Shown here in pieces: positions 12,401 through 24,400 of a stretch of 64,000 nt of DNA. The notes below the pieces were generated by a model. That model saw only the letters and a list, made by a program, of their open reading frames with translations. It searched no databases and was not told the origin of the DNA. Source of the stretch: Carposina sasakii (Eukaryota > Arthropoda > Insecta > Lepidoptera > Carposinidae); NCBI GenBank assembly GCA_014607495.2, contig CP053167.1, forward strand, positions 1,736,001 to 1,800,000, in the 5' to 3' direction. Numbering within the stretch: position 1 is the first letter of the stretch; every line of letters begins with the position of its first letter. The translations under genes were made by a program, and so were the position numbers.

Positions 12401-15400
12401 TTTAACATTTTTTCTTATTTTATACAGTGAGTTTCGGGGACGGTAATTTAAGCCGAAAGGGGTTTGTTCTAGAAGACTAGGCGAACAACTTTTGTTCTAC
12501 GACTTTTGGAAATTCGAACTTTTTTTTAGAAAATTTTGAGGATATGTTTCACTGAAAAAAACAGTCGTCGTAAAGTTGTTCGCCTAGACGCCTAGAAGAA
12601 TCCCCTTTCGGCTTAAATCACCATCCTCAAAACACGCTTATTTGGAAAATGAAAATAATACAAAATAAAGACAGTCACGTTTATTTATTAAAATAAAAAT
12701 CACAACCACAAAATATTCTTTATTTATGAACCTCCATCTAAAAAACAGAATAAATTACTGTCAACTTTGAACTTATAAGTAAGTTATATTTTTCTATTTT
12801 ATAAAAAAATAGATATTTTATTCGCACATATTGAGATCATAATCAGGATTTTCAAAAGTAATCATTCCTCTTCTCCCAATTTGAGGATATGGCAATCTCT
12901 TAGTTATGGCTGATATTGATACTTCTGTCAAATCTTCGGTAGATGGTTCAACAAAATACGTTAAATCATCAAATTTTCTTGCTTTTCTTCGCATACACTT
13001 GATTTTGACTAAATTTTTCTCATAGTCACACATTAGCACTTGTCCAACATAATAGCGGTTTCTTTTATTTGTCTTAAATTCAACAACAACATAACTATTA
13101 GAATCAATATTTTCTTTATTTGTAGTCAGTCTTTCGTCACACTCATTGGTATCATTCGTAAAAGTTCCGACATTTTTTTCTTTAGTCTTTGGTTTAGTCA
13201 CAACTTTCTTCCCTTTCTTTTTCTTTTCGTTAGCTTTATTTTGTTTTTCCATCTTAATTTGCTCTCGCTGCATCTTTCGATCCAATATTTCTTTTTCTTT
13301 TTTTGTCTTTTCCAGTTCCTTTCGGTCCAAATAGTCTTTAAATTTTTTAGAAGTTATAGCTAAGGGTACTGGAGACTTAGACTGCTTTCGCTTTGTAGCT
13401 TTTTTGCGTTCAGGAAGTCTCAACAATTCATAGATTTTGGCGTCCATTGTTTTAGAACATCCCGGTTCCGGTTCGTTATAGTTCATGGCATTGTTATGCA
13501 GGTTCGTTTCAAAAAGAACATTGGTATCTTGATTATTCTGTAAGTCACTTCGGTGTGATAAGTCCTGAAAAATTGATCTATCTCTGTGTTTCTGGTTTTT
13601 CTCGTGGTGTTCATTATGTGTAGTCGTATCACCATCAGTGTACCATGGCAATGGAATCGCTTGTTTTGATGGGTGAGGCGAACTGGTTTGTGCGGTAGTC
13701 CAAGAAACAGAAGCCTCAGAGTTTGACAAATCAAGAATGTTTTTAGAGGTCGTTTGGGGTACTTGAAGCTCAATAAAATTTGGTTGATCTGTACCTGTTA
13801 TAATTGAAGTTAACTCATTCATGTCGCCCAAAACATCATCGATTACAATATCAGTGCCCTCTATTTCTATCGGCATATTTTCTATATCTAAAATGCCTTC
13901 AATCATGATATTCGTATTAATCGTCAAATTTTCGGTAGAAATTAATGATTCTCGTTGCTGTTCTTCCTGACCTATTGATATTTCATTCGCATTTAATGAA
14001 TCATCAATATTAGACGACTGTGATAACAAAAGGTTGTCCACTCTATTTTTGCATTTATTCCAGAACTTGAACAGGCTGCTTTTATAGGTTTTATTCTTTT
14101 CTCTGTATAATTTGTATTTTTTTACTATATTTTCGTGTAATGATTTCTCGATTACGTCAATAGTTGTTTTATAATCATTTACTGAAATATCATTATAAAT
14201 CTCTTCTTGTCTTTTGGATATACATTTTAAATAATCTACAGCATCGACGTTAAATGGGAAAATTCCACATGCTTTAAATGCACTCTTTATAGTAAATTCT
14301 TTTGTGGATTTTTCAAAAGATTCTGCGAAAACTTTTGCAAAATTTGATCTCGTTAATTGAATATTTTCTTTATTTTTGTGTTTTCTAGCAGCAGTCTTCC
14401 AAGCTGCTTTTAAAGGACCAAAAATTCCGACATCACACGGCTGCAAAATGTGTGTCGTATTTGGCTGCAAACAATAGAGAATGATCTTGTGTTCAACACA
14501 AAATTCATGCAGTTCTAAATTTATGTGGCTTTTGTGGCCATCGACAAGCAAGAGCACTGGAAATTTTATGTTATTTTCCTGTAGCCAAGGATAGTAAATC
14601 TCTTTGATGTACTGTAAAAACGTTTGGCCTGTCATCCAACCTGAATCTGACCTTCCGATTGACCAATGGTCTGGAACTGACTGAACCACTTCCTTTGAAA
14701 TCCTTTTCAATGGGTAAACAATAAATGGTGGAACTACTTTACCGCTGGCAGAATAGTTGCATAGTACAGTTATACTTTGTTTTTCCTGTCCAGAAGCAAT
14801 GTTGTATGTAGCACGATAATTTTTAGGTGCCAAAATAACACCAGTTTTGGGACATAACTGTACACCTGTCTCATCGAGGTTATATATACGATCAGGATCG
14901 TCTAATAAGTCTTGAACATTATCGTCAATCAAATATTTTTGTAAATCTGCAAACCATTTCCTGATCATACCTTCCGTAACAGAAGCTCTTGCTTTAGAAA
15001 TTATTTCCGCGTGCCTTTTGGTTATATTCTGGTGTCTTTGTAAAAACAATGTCATCCATTTTTTTCCTGGCGTTAGCTTTAAACCTTTTATTTTGAGCAG
15101 TTCTGTCACAGTCTCCCGCACATCAGTTGCATTAACAGGATAACCAACTTTAGCCATATTCAAAATCCATGTCTCAAGTTTCTGTTCTTCGGCATTGGAC
15201 AAAAGTGTATGTGGTCCCTTTCGGCATTTAATGGGAGTCTTGCCACAAATTTTGTTATGCAAAGTACCTTTAGGAATCTTAAATTCAACGCTTGCTTTAG
15301 ATAAGCTTATTTGTTGCGCTTTGACCATCTTCACAGCGGTTTCGAGAGTGTCTTGACCATATTGTTTTTCTTTTTTTCGTTGTGTGGACGGCATTTCTGT

Positions 15401-18400
15401 AATAAACAATATTTTTTTTTATACTTAGTTAAGAACTTGATTCATTTCATCTCTTCCTATAACTTCTAAACACATGAATGAATCCTATGATTGTGTTTGA
15501 CACCTAGAAAGTACAAATACCTGCACCATGCATGCTAAATTTAATGATATGCTTATATGATCTACTAATCTAGCGGTCAAGTATAACATTATACATCGTG
15601 TGTCGAGGACGGCGATTTAAGCCGAAAGGTTGTTTACCTGGATGCCTAGAACAACCCTTAGGGATCCAGACAAACAAATTCTGTGCTACGACTTTTTGAA
15701 ATTCGAAATAGTTTTCGAAAATTTTGAGTTTGTTTACTTAAAAAATCAGCTGTTTTTTAGAATTCGAGGTCATGAACCTTAATTTAAACCTTCTATTTGG
15801 TTTAGACTACTACAACTTAAACATTAATTGCCTTTACTTTAAAAAACAGCTGTTTTTTTAGTGAAACATAACCTTAAAATTTTCGAAAATAAAAGTTCGA
15901 ATTTCAAGAGACGTAGAACAAAATTTGTTCGCATAGAAATAATTAAATTACCATTCCCGAAACACACTGTAGGTATTCCAAATACAAATAAAAAAACAAT
16001 AGTTCAACTTTAGGACACAAAACTAATAGTTGAACGAACCGAATGTAAACGATATTGTTTGGTTCAACTTTTAGTGATATATCCTAAAGCTGAACACTTC
16101 CGATTTCATACTTCATGAAAACCAATAAATCTAGCAAAAACTGTAAAAAAATACCCGTTCAACTTTTGGTTTTTAGTTAGATAAATAAACTTGGATCGTC
16201 CTCAATTAAATTATGTTCACTTTTAACGACTAGGTAAATTATAATGATTATAGTGAATATTCTACTTTTCGCCATTACATGAACGCCGTTCATTTATTGG
16301 CTAAAGTAAAAAATATGAAGTCCATCACTTGAACAGTGTTTTATACACTAAATATGTTAAATAATGTAAATATATGATTTGATTTCATTCACTTAGTAAT
16401 TCAAGATTTTACTTGACAAAAAACCTTTTACTTGTATCAATAATTCTTCTTTTAACTAAACGATAACGTTAAATCCGAGGAGGACTCACCTTAAGTAGGT
16501 TTCCATAGAACGATGATTTTTGGCGGGAACTACACGCAGAGCGGCTGAAATCAAGCGCACCTGGACGCGTGACTGGCGATGTTTTGATGGAGGTGGGCCG
16601 AGAAAATATTGCCATATGCGAGAAAAAAATACGCACTCATAAAAGTTAAACAGCTTTTTTTATTTTTCAACTTTTATTACGATTGTTCATCAACTGGGGG
16701 GCGTTCATCTTTTGGTTCCACTACCCTATAAGGTACATGGGGGTAATATGGTCACCTTAAGCTTTTAGTTTATATTGCCCGAAAACTAAGAGGAGGAATG
16801 AAACAAAAACACACAGTCATAAAGTTTATTTAATATGTTATTCAAAACAAGGTACATATTCTTTGAAAACAATTAGGAACTTAGGTAAAAATCAACTTTA
16901 AAAAAAAGGGAAAATGACCATATTTCCGGCACGTGCAGGAAATATGGTCACGAAGTGTCCATATTAACAGTATGGGTTTTTAAATTTTAATCTTCACAAT
17001 TTGGACACAAATATGTTTCTTTATCTGATGACGTGAGACCCACACACTCTTCATGTACATAGGACCTGCAAGAAGTACAAAGTCTCATGTCAGCTACTCT
17101 GTCTTCCTTACAAATAAAGCAATACCAAGACTCAGATACTCGTATTTGTGTACTCTTCTTTGCATTTTTCTTCTTACGGTGAGGTTCAACAGTTGTCTGG
17201 GCACTTACTGCTGCACAATCTTTTTTTGAAAACATAAATTTATTCAATGGTTGTGCTAGGCTGTTGATTGCTTTACGTCGTGGAATGGTATTAGAGAGAA
17301 CCTTCTCTGGAGTCTTCATCATTTCTGTAAAGGATAGCTCTCCTGCGTCCTTTGTTGATGTTGAAGATCTAGGCTGTACAAAGGACGAAGAAGACGAAAG
17401 CTGTATATCACGATGATCTGGGAGGTCTCCTATGTCGTTTGTATTACCTGCCGGTGCCGAAGGTCTGGGCTGAACAAAGCACGAAGAAGTCGAAGGCTGC
17501 GCCTCATGATGATCTGCGACGATAGCTGTTGAAGTTTTTTTAACAACTGGAGATTTTTTTAACAAAGACAAAGGTACATCATCTTCAGAGTCAAATTCTC
17601 CATCGTCCAGATCGGAAGCTGCATCGATGATTGCAGCATTAATGCAATTTCTTTCTTCTACATCTGGCTCGTGTTGCTCGCGTGTATTAGGTGGCAAGGA
17701 CGTTGGAATGCTAGGAGCATAAGCACATTCTGGTATTCTATCTGGGTTTAAAGGATAAATTCCAGTGGCTTCAAAACCTGATTTTATATTGGATGGAGTA
17801 AGTGTATCCCACACAGGAGTAAAAATCAATCCAAACCTTTGTTTTGACAGTGTTTTATCTTTATTCTGGTACCAAAATTTTAGAAGTTCTTGATCCCAGT
17901 AGTGTTCAAATGCTCTGAATACAGCCTTATCCATCGGTTGTAACTCGTGTGTTGTGTTGCTGGGAAGGCAGAATAGAGTAATGCCATGTTTCTCTGCTAC
18001 ATCCACGATGTCGTAATCTAAGTGGCTAGATGCTCCATCAAAGATAAGTAAGCATGCACCAGGAGATTTGAACTTGGCAAAATGCTCTATCCATTTTATG
18101 AAAGTCTCTGTGTTCATGCTTCCTTTTGGAGTCATTTCCACCAAAGTCCCTGGAGGCAAATTGTCTTGCCATTCAGGCTTCTTCCTTTTCCCCTTAAACA
18201 GGATCATTGGTGGTATTGCGTTACCTAGAGCATTACCGCAGGAAACAACAGTTACATTTTCAGCATGTTCGGAGGCACGTATGTGCACTCTTTTTACTCC
18301 TTTTTGAGCCAAAACTTGAGGACTTTTGTGGAGCATTAACTGGCAGCCTTTTTCATCAATATTGTAAATTTGAGCTGGTTTATCTACAACATCCAAGCTT

Positions 18401-21400
18401 GTCATGATTTCCTGCAGTTTTTTAAAATAATCTTTTACCACAAATTCGTTAAGTTTCTGAGCCCGTGCGGGATTAAGCTTTTGGCTCTTCCGCAGAGAAA
18501 TGTCTGGATGGCGTTTCATATATCCCTTAAGCCAATCACGCCCAATCATGCCTTTGCCTTCTGTTAGTGCAGGTATTTTTACTTTGCTTAGTTCACAAAA
18601 GCGATATACCGACATCCTCAGAAACTTTGGTGTCACAGGGTAGCCAACATTGGCTAGTCTCTTTATACGTGAACTCAAATCATTTTCCTGTGATGGAGTA
18701 AGAAGCGTCCTGCGGCCTAAGCGTGACTTAACCACCTGTTTATTTGCTATGTATCGTTTAAGGGTTCGCCGCGGAACACGGAACTCTTTTGAAGCTGTAT
18801 TAATTTTTTTCCCATGAGCCACAGCGTGCAATGCAGCTTTCATATCTTCTAAACGCCAATTCCCTCTTAAATTCTTCTTTACGTAGCGACCCATAGCCTG
18901 AAGCAAGCCAAAAAGCATAAAGTAAGAAGAAAACCATAATCAATATTTTCCATACTGCAAATATGGTCACTCCATGACCATATTCTACAAGTAGGTACTT
19001 GTCGACAAATTTGAAAATAGAAAAACATTTCTGCTGAGAGATGTTACGGACATAATACCACTTTAAAATATAATAAATAACCTTTGTACTTACTAAGATT
19101 ATAAATCACAGCCACTGAAATTGTATTTTTCACGATTTTTCACTTTTTAACAAAAATAATAAGCAAACTGCAAATCTCCGCCGGTGCAAACTTTTTTAGC
19201 TGTCAAGATGGCGTCGGTAAAACAACACGGATGGGACTTGTCATGTTGATAGGCGAAGCCATAGACTATCTACTAGTAATGCCATCTATTGCATCCCTGT
19301 TGTACTTTCTGAGATATAAGAAAGTGACCATATTAACCGACTGACCATATTACCCCCATGTACCTTAGTCATATTTTAAAAAAAATAAAATTATTTATAA
19401 TATTTAAATTGTGTCTGATAGTTTATTTAAATGCCAGTATTTTGGCAATGGCTGTACTTTGTACTGGTGTGCGAGTTGACGACAGAAATATCATTTAAAT
19501 TCGAAAGGTGCCAAGTCGCCCGACCAGGCGAGTTTTTGTCGGGCGAGATGGCGAATAACCCACCCGAATATGTCTCCGGATACTCACTAGTGCCCTTTCG
19601 TGGTACGGTCCTTTCTATAAATAATCTTTATTTTATTTTTTATTCTATGTATTATGGGAAGCGTGAGGTGAGGGAGCGGGGTTAGCGTTGGTCCATTGTG
19701 TTCGGCGGCTACCGGTCAGTTGACCATTTGCTTGCATTTGCGCCCGACGTTACTTCTTTACTAGCTCCTTTGTGATTATTTGACGAACTTTGCTTTCTTT
19801 ACGGACTTTGGTTGCATATCGATTGGCTTTTGTGTGGTGTTACGAACTTTCTTAGACGACTTTGGCTTTCTCAACGGACTTCGGAGTGCACATCAATTGG
19901 GATTTCTAAGCGCAATAAATTGGTGAGCTATGTCTTTCTCGTCAAGAGATTATGCGCTTATGCATTACTTTTATGGCTATGCAAAAGGAAATGCTTCGGA
20001 AGCGGCTAGATTGTACAGACAGCAGGTACAAAACAGTGGTGAACCTCAGCCTGAGACTTGGCCTGATCATCGTACAATTTTGCGAGTCCATAATAGTTAC
20101 ATGGAAGGTCGCCTACCAGGTAGAAGACCCGGGCGTCCATCACAAATGCATGACCCAGATGTGGTCGATTGAGTGGTCGAAGAAGTGGCAAGAGACCCAT
20201 CAGTTAGTGTCAGAACCATAGAACGCCGCACCGGAATTCCAAAATCAGAAGCACATCGGATACTACAAAAAGAGGGATTTCACCCATATCATATTCAAAA
20301 AGTTCAGCAGCTTAAGCCCGAAGATTATCCGAGAAGGGTGGCGTTTTGTCAAGAAATGTTGCGGCGTCAAGCTGAAGACGCAAATTTTTTTAATACGATT
20401 TTGTGGACCGACGAATCTCATTTTAAACGATGTGGAATTTTCAACATTCACAATTATCATTCTTGGAGCATTGAAAATCCACACATGACACGTGCCTCCA
20501 ATTTTCAAGAACAATTTAGTGTGAACTTGTGGTCAGGCGTCTTAAATGGACAGCTGATTGGCCCCTTTCAACTGCGTGACCGATTAAATGGCGAGTCCTA
20601 CTTGAAATTTTTACGGCAAGATCTCGACGGTCTTTTAGAAAATGTAGACCTATTAACGCGTAGAAATATGATATTTCAAAACGACGGCGCTCCATGTCAC
20701 TTCGCGAGGATTGTCAGACAACATTTAACCGAAAGGTTTGGAGACAAGTGGATCGGCCGTGGGGGGCCCATTGCCTGGCCGCCACGGTCTCCCGACTTAA
20801 ACCCCATCGATTTCTTCGTTTGGGGGTATTATAAAGAATAAGTTTACGCCAAGGATATCAGAAACATAGCGGAACTACGAACAAAACTAAGACAAGCAGA
20901 AGAAATAATAAAAAGCAACTGGGTAGCGTTCTTACGACTAAAAGATTTTTTTTTAAGGCGATGTAGAATTTGTATCGAGCAGGAAGGGCGACATTTCGAA
21001 AACTTTTTGTGATTTAATAATAAACAATCAATAATAACATTTTTTTAGTTTTATTCGGCCCAATCTTTTAATTAAGTTTTTTCGACTTACTGTGTTTCAA
21101 ACATTTTTTCAAGTATGAAGTCGTGGAGATAGCTCAATCAAATTTACATGGCAAATAGCTGACGAAATTGGCAAGTTTTTAAAAATAATTTTGGAGACAT
21201 TTTTGGGATAAGTTTTTTTTTTAATCGTTTCAAAAGAGATCTTTAATTTAAACATTTTAACAAACTTAGGATTCAACATTTTTTTAATGGCTTAATAGTA
21301 GCATATCGGCTCACAATTGCTTTTGTTTTTGCAAGTGCTACTGTTCACCTATTTCAGAAAAAAAAATCAAGCTTGTATCTCAACAATTGATGTCTCTGTG

Positions 21401-24400
21401 ACCAATAATGTTAAATAAGCCAAGGTTTAACAAAAAAAAAAGAAAAAAAAATCATATCTCGAAAACTACAAAAAGTCGCGTAACATACATGGGGGTAATT
21501 CGGGTACCCCTAGGGGTATTCTGTCCTTGGACTTCCGCTTGACACTATTTCTTGGGACACCCTGTATACATGCGTACAGGCATAGAGAATCCTGTATTTT
21601 AATAATTCTTTCCAACATATAAAATGTACTATTCCACCTGCAACAATTAATTAAACTAATTAACGTTTATAATTTACACTTATTTATAGTATAACTTCAA
21701 TGAAATTAATGATAAAAACTAAATATTTACACTCATTATAATCAGCATCATTTTACGACAGCAAGTTTTAATAAAATCCATTTAGTAGTTTTATTTGAAT
21801 TTATTGTATTTGGCGTGGATAAATCTTTGATTGAAATGAAAATATAATCTGGAGGTAAAACTAAATGTACAAATTAAAGAACTTACCGCGTACTACAATC
21901 CTGTTTTACACTCAAACATTCTTGGTTGAGTTGTTCCTTTTGTATTTTGTGCAGTTCAGTCTGAGCTATTTGGGAATGAATGAATTTTTTTGCATTTCGA
22001 TAATAAGGCTTTAATTTCTTCATCAGAATCTAACAATGTTCGCACACACAGTTGCAACTGATGTACAGTACAACTGACATCAGGTAAGTCGCCGAGTTTC
22101 ATTGCTCGTATCATATTAGATCCTGAGTCACGTACAAAACAATGAATTTTCTCTTTTATGATGCCCCATTCCATCAACATACTGTTAATTTTTTTTAGAA
22201 CTAGATCTCCTGTATGTCTTCCGTCAAATGTGTGGCATTTTAAAATAACTTTTAGCCTTTTAAACTCTCTATTTATGCCATGCGCTGTCAGACTCAATAA
22301 AGACACATTCGAACTTGGTTCGGTCCAAATGTCTGTTGGAAATGAGATCTTTTCAAATTGTGTGAGCAAATCCTTAATTTTTTTAGCTAATGTTTCATAT
22401 AAATTACCAAAAATATTTTCCGTAAAAAAATTGTCTTCCTTTTAACTGATAATTCGGCACAGTGAACTGCATAAGTCGCCGAAATCCTATACCTTCCACA
22501 AAATTGAAGGGTAGGTCTTGCAAAGCAATCATTTCCGAAATTAATCTGTCGATTTCCTTATTTAGCCATTTAGCATTAGAAGTGCACTATTTCGTATTCT
22601 TCAGCAAAGTTTATTTTAAAATCATTTGTTTTTTAGCATCCTGAAGGGGCGTCGAAGTCGAAGGCTGTACAGTATTTTTTTTTCAGTTTCTGACTTAATG
22701 AATTCTTCATATTCAGTGCCATGGACAGACTTCAAATGGCTTTTTAAGGACGTTGTCGTACCTCCCTTTCTTGAATACGTCTTCATACACAGTTTACACT
22801 TTGCCGACTCTGAATTAACTTCATTGAAGTAGTTCCAAATACAACTTGATTTAGGTTTCATTATCCCACACAAAAACAGATCACTTTCATTGATAATAAG
22901 CCGCAAAAATCAAAACAATTATCTATAACCTATTGTAATGGAACCAAAATGTAATGGAACCAAGAGCCAGGCGGCAAGCAAACAACAGCTGTCACGAATA
23001 GTTGACTTTTATTTCACGAAAGAATAACAACCGAGGAGCGGTTACTTACGGTCTAGATCAGTGCACTTTGTTAACCTATTTGGTAACACTCGTATAAACA
23101 CTTGTAGACTCGCTAGTCGTAGACACACTGAAGATATATTGGGTCAAGGCCTCTTTATATGCTATAGAGATACAATTAGTAAGTGATTATTACACAATCA
23201 AGAGAAATCTAGAAATACAATTAAAATATGATTATTACTTAGTCAGACATATTCTAGAAATATCATTTATAAACAATCAAGTGAAATTTAACTAACTACT
23301 TTCAATGTAACCACATTAATTAATTATATTATAATGAAGATACGTATCTATTTGGAAGTTTCCAGATACTAATAGCGGTTGTATCATAAGGAAAATGACA
23401 AATTGTGGTAAGGTACATTACACTATGAACGTGTCGTCGGCGTAACAAATAATAACAACAAGTGAAAATATAATTGATGGTAGAGTCACTCTACTAGAGT
23501 GCACGTAGTGGTTAGGGTTGCCACCTTTTTTTTTGCAGTTAAAGTACATTAGTTATTATAGGTAAGAAAAAAAAGTACATAGTATCAAAATAAAGTACAA
23601 TTTATTTTTCTTTATTAAATTTAAAAACATATTTTTTGTTGCCTTTTGCAGTTTGTATCAGATTAGTATCTCTACTAAACAATTGCACAGCATCTTTACA
23701 TTCTATATTTAAATTAAAATAAATAAGTAACTCATTTTTAATCAAATTTAGGGAGGCTTTATTCCTTTCGTCTCGCCATTTACTATTCATTACAGAAAAA
23801 ACTCTTTCTGTGAACGCTGACGTGGCGGGAATAGACAATAAAAATGAAATTACTTTATACAAGTTTAAAAAATTATCATCACTCTTATTAAATACTTGCT
23901 GCCATTTTTGTGCAGTTGATAGTTCTGTAAAACCCTTAGAAGTACATATTTGATTATAAAGCTGGTTTAATAAAGCGATTTCTCCATAAAGATCATCCAT
24001 ATCTACATTAAGTTTTTGCAAATTTAAATTTTCAATTATGTTAACAATATTATCAAATTCTACATGGCTCTTTAAATTTATATTACCAAGTATAAATAAC
24101 CAGTTTGTGTTATTAAAATCAAACCATTTATTCAGGTACTCTAGGGCTTTGTCAATAAATAATAAAAAAATTCGTATGAATTTTCCCAGTCAGTTCCGGT
24201 GAAGATAACAGTTTAATTTTTTTGCCTGTTTCATAGCCAAAAAAAAGATCTTGTTTTCTTTGTGTTAATCCATCTCTAAGACTAACCATAATCCCATAAA
24301 TATCTAAAATTGTTATGCAGTTGCCTTCTAGACATTTAACAGCTTTATTAAATAAATTTAATAAGTGACTACAAAAATGCAAAAAAATTTCAATAATATC

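Larger units (their letters stand above)
12044..16726 (-). mobile_element. Pogo-like element P1
   Basis: The inverted ends start GGGTAGTGGAACCAAWARAT and continue to GAACG; the element is flanked by TA (12042-12043, 16727-16728). Its length is inflated by two copies of a smaller MITE (12425-12637, 15596-15969) on either side of the transposase gene. Terminal regions repeat TTGAAC or GTTCAA motifs many times. Confidence 0.92.
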
